This document shows positions 43,386 to 54,540 of a DNA stretch of 64,000 bases, piece after piece. Source of the stretch: Tupaia tana. Lineage: Eukaryota > Chordata > Mammalia > Scandentia > Tupaiidae. The DNA is taken from contig JAKSZU010000009.1 in NCBI GenBank assembly GCA_026018925.1, positions 32,286,583-32,350,582 on the forward strand. The letters are read 5' to 3'. Under the pieces are notes generated by a model. That model was not told the DNA's origin. It ran no database searches and saw only the letters and a program-made list of their open reading frames with translations. Made by a program: the position numbers and the translations under genes. How positions within the stretch are numbered: the stretch's first letter is position 1; every line of letters starts with the position of its first letter.

Positions 43386-45284
43386 AACTACATGGGACAC
43401 TAACAATCAAAGAAGCATTCCATAGCACCTCATTAATACAACACAATCATTAATCAGAAGACTGCTCTAATGGGGCCCTTGCTGAGAGTGTAGTAGTTGA
43501 GACAATATCTAGAGAAAAAGGCTTAGCTCAAGGGAGGCTACCCTCAGACTCAGGGGCCTTGTGAAAAGAACTACACTTTTTATTTCCTCCAACAGGGAAG
43601 AGAGAATAGGAGAGTTCTGAGCCCTGACAATGTCACCTAACTGCTTGAATTGAAAGATCTCTCAACTATGCTAGGGAAAGCACACAGTCTTGATCCTATC
43701 CTCCTTTCGGAATACGTACCTCAATACATAGGCTAGGGAAATGTCCCTCTTTTTCTCCTTTCATCCTTGCAGCTTAGGCTCTGGGCTGCCCCATCCCAGA
43801 AAAATATGCTGGCTTCCTCTTCTAAGGACAGCTCCCTTTCCGGGCCAAACCTGGCATCTTTGAGAAGGGCCACTATTCAATGTGAGACTTTTTAAAAATC
43901 AAGAAACACTAAACAATCCAGAAATCAAAAATTTTCCCTCAATCAAAGCATTGCAATGCAAGAGGAAAGTATGGCTCTACCTAGCGTCATTTCCAAAATT
44001 GATAAGGGACCCATACATCAGCAGTGCTATTTTGACACTCCATTATGAGTCATAAAATTCAACACCCACTCTCTGAACCCAAGGTATTATTTATTCCAAA
44101 GATTTGGTAAGAGGTCTGATCTAGGTGCCGGATAATCTGCTTCTGAAAACCATAGTTAAAAAAAGGGCAAGTTTCTTGTCATCCTCAAAAACTGATATGC
44201 AAAAAATAAATCTGACTAAGAACATGTGGGTGGTAAGGTACATGGAAAAGAGGATTTAAGAAAAACTTCTCCCATGTTACCCACTCAGAAGCTATTGCTA
44301 TACTGTGCCTTTATTTCTTGGTTTCCTGATTTTGCTTACAGCAGATGAAAACTTGATGGCAATGATCTTAATCTTCCCTGTCAGCCTTCCAAGCTCATGG
44401 TGGGGAGGGGGAGAGCAGAGATTGTTCCTGTCTTCAGGCAGGAACCAAAGTTCAAGAAAATGGACTTCAGCAGCAGATGGAAAACATGGATGGTCCCCAG
44501 AGGCTGCTATGCACACATCTGGAACGCCTCCAGATCTGGGATGGGAAGGCATATCAGGGTATACTCCCTGGCATCATGAATCTGGAAAATGTAAATGAAA
44601 GATTTTAATAAACTTAAAAGGGATTTTTTTCCTTACCTAGCTATCCTAGGGTTTGAAATTCTAACATTAAAGGTTCAGGCATTTCATTTATTCTTTCCTA
44701 TATTCATTACCTTTTCCCTTGAGTCTTCTTAAAAAGGCAAATACCCATAGGAGGGATTACGCACAGTCACTAACATTTTAGCATGAATTGATCTGTCAAA
44801 TTCTTTCACCAGTTATATATGGGGAGGGGGTTGGAGGGAGAAAGAGAAAGAGACAGAGAATGCATGGAAAAACAGTCATGCTTTTCTACCTCCTACAAAT
44901 AGACTCACAATCATCACTTACAAATCATGAACATCAGAATGGGTGTCAGAGAATGTGAAAAAAAACTCTTTCAGGCAGTTTCCTCTGTGTCTGGTCAAGG
45001 GGCTTGCCAGCTATTTAGACCATATATGTACAGTGGTCATACTGATGGCAAGAATCCTAATTAAGAAGTCCATACAGTGCCACCACCTCCCCCTCCAAAA
45101 CCCACCACCACAGCCCTTTACAAAGATTATCTGAGCCAGCATGGCTTATTTCAATTCCCTTTGTCTAGAACTCTAAGTTGCACTTCATTGCCTCAGCTAC
45201 TCTCTCTGCCTAGAACACTATTCTTCATTATCTTTACATAAATCACATATCCCCTGTTTTGTGTATTCCATCATTTATAGAAAA
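43386..45284. other. Gene-free stretch, mostly unique
   Basis: No named repeat except L2-like traces near 45150-45260. Overlapping open frames at 44298-44598 (97 codons +, 84 codons -) lie just after TTTGCTTACAG, an acceptor-like sequence at 44331-44341, and before TTTTAATAAACTT at 44603-44615. A terminal exon is conceivable but unsupported. Confidence 0.45.
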
Positions 45285-45622
45285 TCCCTGCACTGGGTGA
45301 TTGATGAAAATAGATGTTTATTCAGCTTATGGTTTGGAGGTCCATGGGCCAAGGGCCACATCTGCTGGATCATCCTGCTGGGGGGCTCCCAAGGCCATTC
45401 AAGGTGTCACATCATAAGAGAACAGAAGCACATGTCTGCATCTTCATCAGTCTCTGTCTCATTCCCCTCCTTATAAATCCACCAGAAGACAATCATAGAG
45501 GATCCACCTTCATGACCTTAACCCTAATCTCTTCCCAAAGGTCCTACCTTTCAACACCATGGTGGGGTTAAGTTTTCTGTCCTCTTAATCCAATTACAGA
45601 CAAATCAACATATGAGGGTTTT
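45285..45622 (-). mobile_element. Solo LTR, ERVL-MaLR (antisense)
   Basis: CACTGGGTGATTGATGAAAA, GTTTATTCAGCTTATGGTTT, AATCTCTTCCCAAAGGTCCT and AACACCATGGTGGGGTTAAG match the antisense of a MaLR LTR. The MLT1/MST subgroup is not certain. Confidence 0.7.
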
Positions 45623-45710
45623 GTTTTGATTTTTGTTTTTTGTTGTTGTTGCTGTTGTTGGGTGTTTTGTTTTGTTTTGTTTTGTTTGGGGGGGGGAGGG
45701 AGGGAGGAGC
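45623..45710. repeat. Simple repeats (TTTTG)n and G-rich
   Basis: TTTTGTTTTG-type units and TTGTTGTTGTTGCTGTTGTT, followed by a G9 and GGGAGGGAGG run. Could form G-quadruplex-like DNA at 45689-45708. Confidence 0.85.
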
Positions 45711-46015
45711 ATAAAAACCATAGAATTCCCTTCCAAGACAGACCTTTCTAATCTAGCATATGTCTGTTTCTAGCACATTACTGATTTATTTTTTTGTCAC
45801 ACTTTTCAGTACCTGGTTTTATCTGATTATTTTTGTTTGTTTACTTGTTTAATGTTTCCTCCTTTTATACTACCAAGTAGAATCTCATGAGGGAAAGAAC
45901 TGAATGTGTCTTGTTCACAGATGGATCTAGAACAGTACCTGGTCCCTTTAAAAAAAAACTCAGTGTGTTTTTGTTGAATAAATTAATGGATGAATGGATG
46001 AATGACTGAGTTGCT
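45711..46015 (+). repeat. L2 3' end
   Basis: CATGAGGGAAAGAACTGAAT, GTGTCTTGTTCACAGATGGA, CTAGAACAGTACCTGGTCCC and AATGGATGAATGGATGAATG: classical L2 3' terminal order. Confidence 0.82.
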
Positions 46016-46079
46016 ACTCTCCACCCCAATTATAAATGGATACCCTATATGTATTTAAAAATAACCAGAACAGAAGAGT

Positions 46080-46258
46080 GGATCTCAAATGTGCACAACA
46101 CAAAGTAATGATAAATTTTGGAGATGGTGAACACAATAATGGCCCTGGTCATTGATCATTACACATTGTGTACATGCTTCTAAAAACCACTCTGTGCTGA
46201 ATAAATATGTACAACTATTACATGTAAATTTAAATTTTAAATTAAAAGAAAACATTAT
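46080..46258 (+). mobile_element. L1 3' UTR fragment (L1MA-like)
   Basis: GGAGATGGTGAACACAATAA, GATCATTACACATTGTGTAC and CTGAATAAATATGTACAACT give the L1MA 3' UTR ending, with an A/T-rich tail. Confidence 0.85.
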
Positions 46259-47080
46259 CCAAGATGGCCATCCTCAATGAGACATTCACTCATCGTAGAT
46301 GGAACAAACACTATGGCAACCCCTCATACCAAGTTCCCTTGTCCTCAGTACTGTCTGCTGAGTATGGCCTTCCAGGGAGCAGGATTGGAGTATAGTCTAT
46401 ATACTTTCAGTAACTCCAACTGCAGTGTCTAACAGAAAGAGAAAGTATTACATCATAATGCTGATATTGACTCAATGAAGTAAATATAGTGGTATACATA
46501 GCACTGGTTTCAGCCAGGACTCACATCTGGTTCATAGCTTCACTGTGCTACATGAAACTCTTTCAATACATAGTTTTATCAAGTCTGGTAGTACTAAGAA
46601 CATAGGCAGGAAGATCCAGGGCCAAAAGCTGGGATTCAGAAACTCAAAAACATGCCAAAGTGAGTGCTTTGGACCAGGCAATAGGTTAGTACCTGGGCAT
46701 GAAAGTTGCCAGGGATTAAGAAGCACTTGTGAACCTGAAGTCAAGGCAGAACAATGAAACAGAAACTAGGTCTGAGAGTGAAAAGCTGCAGGCTCTGTTT
46801 TGCCAGACAAATCAAGGGGCTACTCTAATCCTGGGTTAAGTATTCAAGAACAACAAAGCATGTGTAACAAAGAGTAGGCAAAGACTTTTGGTCAAAAGCC
46901 ATATATTTGTTCAGAATCCTGAAGTCACCTGCAGAAACTAAAAGGTCAGGATGAAGTGGGAAAGAGTAAAGCAGGAGTGCCAGACTCAAGGGGAACCAGA
47001 TTCAGAGGCCAATCCCTATCTCGATCAGGAAGTGTCTTGGATTTTTGTGTATGTGTATGATAAAAGAATGCTGTAATGAA
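46259..47080. other. Gene-free stretch, unique sequence
   Basis: No repeat recognised. Open frames of 70 codons on both strands at 46532-46757 are mirror images of each other by composition and not convincing. Confidence 0.45.
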
Positions 47081-47615
47081 GGGCCAGCAGGCAGCATGGT
47101 GGTTAAGGTGCTAGATCCCACATTGCCAACTGTTAGGTTCAAGTACCAGACCCAGTGGCTTAGAAAACATGCCAGGCTTGGGAACCAGCAGTTAGCGTAA
47201 TGGCTATGTCGCTGGACTCCCACATAGTCGACCGCGGTTCGCGTCCCGGACCTGGTGGCTTAAAACTCACTCCGGGCGCGTGTGCGTGTGTGTCCAAGAT
47301 CCCGAGAGGAGAATGGAGGAGAAGGGATTGCGGCGTGACCATCCCCCCTGGGGGGTGATTTCTCACTTTCTGTCTCTAATGTCTCTCTCTGTCTGTCTGG
47401 CAAGCGCACACGCCCTATAGCGAAAATCTCTCTCAAAAAAAAAAAAAAAGAAAACATGCCAGGCACATGTGCTTGCCCAGAATCCCAAAAGGAGGGAAAA
47501 GGGATTGTGGTGGGGTCATCCCCCCTGGGGATACTTTTTCACATGTTCTCTCTCTCTCTCTCTCTGGTAAGTGCATGTACCCTATAGCAAATTCAAAAAA
47601 AAAAAAAAAAAAAAA
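47081..47615 (+). mobile_element. Older SINE-A split by a younger SINE-A
   Basis: Left part 47081-47177 (GGGCCAGCAGGCAGCATGGT to GAAAACATGCCAGGC), right part 47465-47615 (ACATGTGCTTGCCCAGAATC to CCCTATAGCAAATTC and a 21-base A run). The interrupted site is within the GC-rich middle. The A run directly abuts the RPL7 retrocopy. Confidence 0.92.
47178..47448 (+). mobile_element. Young SINE-A inserted in a SINE-A
   Basis: CpG-rich copy with a perfect 16-bp duplication AGAAAACATGCCAGGC (47162-47177 and 47449-47464). The A box is TTAGCGTAATGG and the B box GGTTCGCGTCCCGG. End GCCCTATAGCGAAAATC. Confidence 0.96.
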
Positions 47616-47616
47616 G

Positions 47617-48780
47617 TCTCTTTTCCAGCTGGAACCATGGAGGGCATCCAAGAGAAGAAAAAGAAGGTTCCTGCTATGGCAGAAACCAAGAAAAACGTTC
47701 CTGCTGTGTCAGAAATACTTAAGAAAAAGCAAAGGAATTTTGTGAAGCTGAATATCAAGCACCTGAGAAATAAGTTTGCTCTAAAGATGCTTCGAAAGGC
47801 CAGGAGGAAGCTTATCTATGAAAAAGCTAAGCACTATCATAAGGAATATAGACAGATGTACAGAACTGAGATTTGCATGGCCAGGATGGCAAGAAAAGCT
47901 GGCAACTTCTATGTACCTGCAGAACCTGAATTGGCATTTGTCATCAGGATCAGAGGTATCAATGGAGTGAGCCCAAAGGTTCAAAGTTTTTGCAGCTTCT
48001 TTGTCTTCACCAGATCTTCAGTGGCAACTTTGTTGAGCTCAACAAGGCCTCAATTAACATGCTGAGAATTGTGAAACCATATATTGCATGGGAGTACCCG
48101 AACCTGAAGTCAGTAAATGAACTGATCTACAAGCGTGATTATGGCAAAATCAATAAGAAACTAATTGCTTTGACAAATAACTCTTTGATTGCTTGATCTC
48201 TTGATAAATTTGGCATCATCTGCATGGAGGTTCTGATTCATGAAGTCTATACTGTTGGAAAACACTTCAAAGCAGCAAATAACTTCCTGTGGCCCTGCAA
48301 ATGATCTACTCCATGAGGTAGAATGAAGAAAAAGACCATCCATTTTGTTTGTTTGTTTGTTTGTTTTTGAGAGGTTTTCGCTATAGTGCACGTGTGCTTG
48401 CCAGACAGAGAGAGACAGAGAGACAGAAAGCGAGAAATCACCCCCAGGGGGGATGGCCACGCCACAATCCCTTCTCCTCCAGTCTCCTCTCGGGATCTTG
48501 GGCACGCACACACACGCACCCAGCGTGAGTTTAAGCCACCAGGTCTGGGACTCGAACCGCTGTCGACTACATGGGAGTCCAGCGACATAGCCATTACGCT
48601 AACTACTGGTCCCAAGACCATCCATTTTATAGAAGGTGGAAATGCTGACAACAGGGAAGACCAGATCAACAGACTTATGAGAAGGATGTGCTAAGGTATC
48701 CACTATGATTATATTTGTAATATGGTCAGTAAGTAAACAGAGTGGCTGTTTTCAGACTGCAAACAGACAAACAAAAAAAG
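47617..48780 (+). pseudogene. RPL7: Processed pseudogene of ribosomal protein L7
   Basis: Intronless copy of the mRNA for 60S ribosomal protein uL30 (RPL7). It begins with the 5' UTR CTCTTTTCCAGCTGGAACC; the ATG is at 47637. The frame runs [20 protein letters not shown], then the conserved [40 protein letters not shown] and INGVSPKV. Near 47982-47988 one base is lost (KVRKVLQ expected), which shifts the frame. The L7 sequence resumes in another frame ([20 protein letters not shown]) to a premature TGA at 48194-48196, where arginine is expected. Two more TGAs follow. A SINE-A (48347-48613) splits the 3' coding part, which ends with INRLMRRMC and TAA at 48692-48694, then a short 3' UTR and an A-rich tail. 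It cannot make L7. Confidence 0.96.
48347..48613 (-). mobile_element. Young SINE-A inside the RPL7 pseudogene
   Basis: Antisense with perfect 15-bp duplication AAGACCATCCATTTT (48332-48346 and 48614-48628). The tail is (TTTG)n. CpG-rich; head CATTACGCTAACTACTGG. Proves that the pseudogene predates this insertion. Confidence 0.96.
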
Positions 48781-49338
48781 AAAAAGAATTCTGTATGAGG
48801 AAGCAAGGAAGAAATCAGACTATCTTGAGTGGGAAGTATAATGGTCTGGTCAGAGGGGGAAAAAAGAGAAAAGGCAAATTCTGTAAATAGTTTTGCTGGA
48901 AACTGCATAAGCTGAGTCCTGAGGAGAGATAGCATATGGAAGGGATGCTCTTTAGAACTTTTTAGTATGCAAAAACCAAAGTTATTATCAATTAACATGT
49001 GACTGGGCTCCAAAGAAGGTATAATCGTTGTAGGGGACTGGCTCTGTCACAGAACTCTGGTGACCTCACACACATCTGGGTAGAACAAGCAGGCAAAGTT
49101 TTCATCCAAACCTAAGTCCTAAGGAAATATCTTGTGATCTTTCTAGAACATGAGAGGACTGGAAGCCCATAAGGATCTGTTATAAGGCCATAGCCCACTT
49201 GCCTCCTCACCTGTCCTGGGAGGCTGTCATGAGACATTTCTTATCACCTCTCAGGTTCTGATTAGGTATAGGGCTTTGTGCTCTCCTCCCTTGGAATAAA
49301 ATATGTAAAATTTTTATATATAATTCATAAATATGAAT
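48781..49338. other. Gene-free stretch, no feature seen
   Basis: Unique-looking. 49020-49310 has an LTR-like flavour (GAGAGGACTGGAAGCCCATA, then TGGAATAAAATATG) but I cannot support a call. Confidence 0.4.
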
Positions 49339-49612
49339 TTATTTATTTATTTATTTATTTTTAAGAGATATTTACTTATGGAGCATATACTTGCTGGAGA
49401 GAGAGAAAGACAGAGACAGTGAGAGGGAAAGTGAGAAACCACCTCCCAGAGGGGTAGAGGGTGGCCACACCACAATTCCTTCTCCTGCATTTTCCTCCCA
49501 GGATCTTGGGCACGCACACACATGCTTGGCTCAAGCCACTGGGTCTGCAGCTTGAACCTTGGTCTGCCAAGAGGGAGTCCAGTGACATAACCGCTATGCC
49601 ATCTGCTGGCCC
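49339..49612 (-). mobile_element. SINE-A copy with (TTTA)n tail
   Basis: Antisense. Tail ATTTATTTATTTATTTATTT, and flanks CATAAATATGAA / CATAAATATTAA (49327-49338 and 49613-49624). 3' end GGAGCATATACTTGCTGGAG is missing the CTATAGGG motif. Head CATAACCGCTATGCCATCTG. Confidence 0.88.
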
Positions 49613-49624
49613 CATAAATATTAA

Positions 49625-50679
49625 GTGTATAAAATTCAAATTTTATACGTGGAATGAAATGTATAAAATGTAAATTTTATATAAATATAAAATATCATTT
49701 ATAAATACAAATCTATATAAATCCAGTAGCATATAAAGATACAAAACATGAGACTGCTTAGAAGGGGCTCCTCAGCAAAAGGGTGTTCCACAGCTAGCCC
49801 ATTTCATTTCCATGTCATCCTTTTCAGTCTGCAAGACAAGGATCACATGGAGCTGGCACTTTTAGGCCACTTTTATTCTTCTTTTCATTGTATAAGTAAC
49901 ATATCTTACTTATATATAAGTAACGTATATGTATAAGTAAATACTTATAGGGCTGATAGTGACTCTATAAAGTAAATATAGTGGTGTCCTATCAGCTATG
50001 TAAGTAATGTATCTTCACCAGTCCAAATCAGGCCTTGGCGTTGCCTGTGCCTTGAGTTGTATGTGTGAGATTGAAAGGATTCAGGCAGAAAAAAAGGCAA
50101 CCTTCTCAATTATACTACAATGTTTGCTGTGAAGGATTTCCCTGCTGGGAAATTTAGGTTACAATATTCAGATATGTGTTAATTCTGTGTAAAGAAACTC
50201 TGATACAGTCCAAAGCCCCAAACCCAATGCTGAAACCTAACTCAGGCAACTACCTGCTGACAAACAGGTACTTTGAAACTATTAGCCATTTGCTATGGAG
50301 GGAAGAGGGATAGGGCATCCCAGCAATGCGGTCTCACCAGACACACAGCCATTATCCTCACAGAATCACAAGAGTTCATTTTGACCACAGTCTCATTTCT
50401 GGCAAGTCCCTATTTCACTCGTCTCAGTCCAACGAGGGCACAGCCTATTTGCAAAGATTTCTAGAAAACACCCACCACGTGCTCTACCAATTACGACAAT
50501 CTCTGTTCTCCTGTCCATATTTCATACACACAAAGGTTGCATCAAATCACTCTGAAAAATCCTCTTTTATTCTCAAAACATTCTGACTTAAGTCATGCAA
50601 CTCTTATACTATGGTAGTGACAGCAAAGTCACTCCACATCCCCAAAAAGACCGGGAGCCCACTACAGAGCACTTGAAAA
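49625..50679. other. Gene-free stretch, unique sequence
   Basis: 49625-49735 and 49880-49990 are AT-rich with short direct repeats (TATATAAGTAACGTATATGT). Otherwise nothing recognised. Confidence 0.45.
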
Positions 50680-50920
50680 AAGATTAGCATGTATAGCCCA
50701 GTCCTCGACCTCCAGGAACTTATATTCCAAGGAGAAAGACAAACTGAGACAAAGAAAAATAAGCATTAAACTATATAAAATATGCTGCTATATATTAAAA
50801 AGGTGCAAACCAAGGGTTATAGACGTGGAGGAGGGAAGGAGTGTTTGCTTCCACCTATAGGGATTCGGGATGACATTATGGAGGGTGTGGTTTCTGAACT
50901 GGCCCTAGAAAAACCAGATA
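50680..50920. repeat. Old interspersed repeat, L2-like
   Basis: CTCCAGGAACTTATATTCCA, then GGGATTCGGGATGACATTAT and GAGGGTGTGGTTTCTGAACT. Same type as the repeat near 23095. Family unclear. Confidence 0.4.
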
Positions 50921-51284
50921 CAATATCAATAAGCAGACAAGGGAGGGTAATTGAATCAACAGGAATAAACAAGCAGGAAAAATAAAAAAGATCTGGACTA
51001 TAGATAATTCTGGGGACAAAAATTTTCAGTGACTTGAGGTAACCTTTGCATCTAAAAAATACAGACAAGATACTACAAGCAAAAACCAGAGAACAAGAAA
51101 AACCTGTGGAATTTGAGATGTAATTGCCAAAATAAGAGAGAATGGATAGTAAGTAAATATAAATAGGTAAATGTAAGGATAACCCAGTCATTAGAAATAT
51201 TGAACAGTTAAAAAGGGGAGCATGAACTGAGAACAGGCATGCAATTAGTAGAATAGTAATAACAATAAAATGAACAGCAGCAGC

Positions 51285-51460
51285 TATAGATTACTTTGCT
51301 TCACCAAGTGCTAGTTGCTTTACATACATTACCTCATTTAATCCTCACAAGACATGGAAATGTAGAGACTATTAGTGGTCTACTGCACCAAATGGTGACT
51401 ATAATAAACAATAATGCACTGTATATCTTTAAATTTCTAAAAGAATAGACTTAAATGCTT

Positions 51461-51512
<52 letters not shown>

Positions 51513-51770
51513 AAGATAAATATGGAAGCAATGGATTTGTTAATTAGCATGATTTAATTCTTCCATGATGTAAACATGCATCCAAACATCACATTGTACC
51601 CCACAAATATATACTATTATTTATCAATTAAGAATAAAATAAGACATGGATTTTTAAAAAGAAATTCAGGCTCATAGAAATAAAGGAACTTGCCTAATGT
51701 CAGTCAGGTAACATGTGGCTAAGGTATGTCTGATACGAAACTATTGCCCTTAACTACAATATCTCACTTG
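51285..51770 (-). repeat. MIR element split by an L1
   Basis: Left part 51285-51358 (CCAAGTGCTAGTTGCTTTAC, ACCTCATTTAATCCTCACAA), right part 51651-51770 (TTCAGGCTCATAGAAATAAA, GGAACTTGCCTAATGTCAGT, TAACTACAATATCTCACT). Together they form a MIR read backwards. Confidence 0.82.
51359..51640 (+). mobile_element. L1 3' UTR inserted in the MIR, with (TC)n(AC)n
   Basis: Flanked by AAGACATGGA (51349-51358 and 51641-51650). Contains AATGGTGACTATAATAAACA, an alternating (TC)n(AC)n microsatellite at about 51464-51511, and CATTGTACCCCACAAATATA. This is the L1MA 3' UTR. Confidence 0.87.
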
Positions 51771-53045
51771 CGGGAAAGCAGAGGGGAACCAACAAGAAGA
51801 GAAAGAGGTTGGTGGTGTCAGACTGAAAGCTGATGTAATGGGAATAAGGTTTTTCAGGAGTTGGGAAGGAATATATTCTCAGGAACAAGTGGAAAGTGGC
51901 AAGGTGATGGGAAATTAACCCTCAAGAGGATGAAAGAACTTTCTTCTTCCAAGACAACAAACACTGCAGAGAGGAGACTCGGGGAGATTGAAGCACAGGG
52001 AAGTGAAAGAAAACATGCAAGATCCAAGAGGATGTTGAAATCAATGCCAAGTCTGCCTCCAAAAGCAAGCTGCTTATGTCTGATGACTCATTCCCCAGTA
52101 CAAGGACAGCTCTTGGACAACAGCCACTAAGGGTGCTGCAGCAGAGCTACTCGACACTAGTAGGTGCTTGCACATCCACACCACCTCCGCTGGTCTCCAG
52201 AAAGTGTGGTCAGAATCTAAAATCACCTTTGACTGTGTCATTAAACCATTTTATTCCATGTGGCCACCTGGAGGGCAAAAAGGATGAATGCAAACCAAGG
52301 AGGGGCTGTTTCCCTTTGCCAGATCACTCCGGAAATGCTCTCTCAATGCATCAGAGTTGGTTTCTTATAAAGGGCACGAAAAAAAGAAAAAGAAAAAAAA
52401 CGTGAATCTCCCATCCTTGAAAATTGTTCAGAAGTAGAAGCCCCATAAGTCTGAATTCCAAAACCCAAAGCAGGTGGCCTTTTCCAAGAACTAAGTTGAT
52501 TTTTATCACCAGCCTTAGTCTGAATTTGCTCCACATTTCCTCCCTAATCCAAGATGTGATAAGAAACTAACCTAACACGAACTCATCTTCCCCAAGAAAA
52601 GGTGAGCATCTCTGAGTTCCACAGAGACAACGAGAACCTAATTACATGGCCTCTTTTGAAGCCTTCCTTCTGGTAAAAGTATAAAATGAAAGAAGACTGA
52701 AAGAGGCTGTTTAGCACAGCTACAATGTAACCACATTTTCTTTTTAAAAATGACACACCAAGTACCTGCCATTTTTAGAAATTGGCAATTTTATCTGAAA
52801 TCAGAGCAAGTGTCACTCTATAGCAACAAAATATAGACCTTGTTTCAAGATCTTTGGAACCTGGGCCCCAGTGTGCAGCATTTCCTTGTTATATTTGGTT
52901 AATATTACACAAAAGGTAGGATGGGAAGGCTGGTCTGGAAAAAGAAAAGCACCTTTGTGAAGAAAAACAAGAATGTGGCCTTCAGGGAACTAAGCGCATG
53001 TTTAATTTTGTGTTTTAAACTTCTCAGCAGACTGCAGATCTATAA
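51771..53045. other. Gene-free stretch, unique sequence
   Basis: No repeat named. Open frames of 89-109 codons (51861-52130, 52076-52405) overlap each other and have no family. One of the least repeat-rich parts of the window. Confidence 0.45.
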
Positions 53046-53075
53046 AGGGAATCACTGAAAGTGAAGATAACGGCG

Positions 53076-53220
53076 ACTTACCCAGAGCATCATGCTGTTT
53101 TCCGCAAGACGGGGCGAGAAGTGAGAAAGCAAAATCTTTGCTTCAGTTACACAAACTCCCTCTCCTTTGCAGTGAAACTTGCTAGCTGAAATGGAGCCAG
53201 ACGCTAATGCAGGGAGCTTC
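53076..53220 (-). other. Candidate first exon with splice donor
   Basis: On the minus strand, a locally CpG-bearing segment (complement of 53101-53117 contains CTCGCCCCGTCTTGCGG) leads to ATGATGCTCTGG followed at once by GTAAGTCG, a near-perfect donor (GT at 53081-53080). The start codons are at 53093-53091 and 53090-53088. The pattern (5' UTR-like, short coding start, donor) fits a non-repeat first exon of a gene that would continue toward lower coordinates. I cannot name the gene, and no second exon is visible here. It could also be chance. Confidence 0.35.
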
Positions 53221-53250
53221 CACCAATAATTCTGTGTTTGTCAAACACTG

Positions 53251-53545
53251 ACATCTACTGGTCCGTTCTGAAAAGTATTTTTATTTCTGAAAATGATCTA
53301 TTTGCAGTTCCAAATAAATTCCTCAGTGCTTTTTATGGTGGAGGATTTTTCTTCTTTGGCCTTTTGGGAAATATTAGAATATAATTTAAGCTTTATTTCT
53401 GTAAACTATAGTTATTTAATTCATATATTTATTTTGTAAAAAGAAATTATAAGGATTGCTATTAAATAGGGTGTGAGGAAGGAAAAAAAGGCATAGAATC
53501 TCTAATCAGAATTTGTTGGGTATGATAATCGTCTCTTCTATCCAT
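53251..53545. other. Gene-free stretch, no feature seen
   Basis: AT-rich, unique-looking. Confidence 0.35.
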
Positions 53546-53775
53546 AAAGTGCTAATCGGTTTCCAATGTGTGACCAGTTATATTATCTCACTAGCTGTTT
53601 GATAACCCCATGAGATGGGAAGATTAGGACCTTCCTATTTTACAGAAAAGGATACAAAGGCCCAGAAAATCGAATAAATCCAAGGTCATAAAGCAAGTCA
53701 GAGGTGATGCTAGTTCCAGGCTAGGGTTTTCCAATTTATAGGCCAAGACTCTTATCATTAAGGCACATTTCCCTT
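53546..53775 (-). repeat. MIR element
   Basis: TGATAACCCCATGAGATGGG, TTTTACAGAAAAGGATACAA, AGGTCATAAAGCAAGTCAGA, GATGCTAGTTCCAGGCTAGG and CTCTTATCATTAAGGCACA in reversed MIR order. Confidence 0.85.
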
Positions 53776-54540
53776 TGCCGAAAGAAAGAAATTACTCTCA
53801 GCTGTAAGTGTAGAGGGACAAGGCAAATGGGGACACACAAACACATACATCCTTTCTTTTGCTCGGTACTATTAAAGCCCTGACATTAACTAATGAGCAG
53901 AGGGAGAAAGCCGCTGTGGATGATAGCTGCACTCCATTTTAGTACATCAAGAAAGACTTGGCTAAAGCTAATGAACCCGCTGGGCATTATTAACCTTCCC
54001 CTCCAGCATCCCAGAATCAGCCATCACAATGAGGTACGGATGTTGATCTTTGAAAACACACCGGACTGTCATCCAAGGAGATTGAGGGCCAGTTACCTAA
54101 CGCCCAGATTTATCCACTGTCTGCCATCCAGGGCACAGTTACATCCTGATGATGATAACAAGCTTTCTAATTATCATCAAAATTAGAGGTAAGTGGAGAA
54201 CCTGGGGACAAGGAAGCGTACATGAGAGCGAGGCGAACAGATTATCTGCTGACTAAATTTCTCTTTTCTGTGGGCAACTTCCCAAAGGCAACGGAATTTG
54301 AAAATGGAACCTTTTAGGAGAATTAGCTGGGATTCTAAAAGAAACATGAAATCATGGAGGTGGAAACATAAGTGAGCACCTCATGTATGTTCCCTAGAAT
54401 GAAAATATTGCCATGAAATTTCCACAGAAGATATGATGGGTCATCTGCTTTCGAGGACTGTGGCCAAACCTGTGCTGTCACCACTTTGCTAGGAGAGGAG
54501 GAACTCAAGCATGTTGTGGGGGGTCAGTGTAGTGGGGAGT
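53776..54540. other. Unique stretch without repeats
   Basis: 53890-54190 has even base composition, a 97-codon open frame (53893-54186) and no repeat hallmarks. It could be conserved non-coding DNA. No exon structure is evident beyond TAGAGGTAAGTGGAG at 54184-54198, a donor-like site at the end of the frame. Confidence 0.4.

Noticed and set aside
44298..44598. Terminal exon with polyadenylation signal
   Set aside because: An acceptor-like TTGCTTACAG and an AATAAA are present, but open frames on both strands and no homology make chance equally likely; kept only as a remark.
46532..46757. Paired 70-codon ORFs on both strands
   Set aside because: Coincident frames on opposite strands of the same DNA with no family, start context or conservation evidence.
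47637..48196. Functional RPL7-like gene
   Set aside because: Intronless, frameshift near 47985, three premature stops and a SINE in the 3' coding part; a processed pseudogene.
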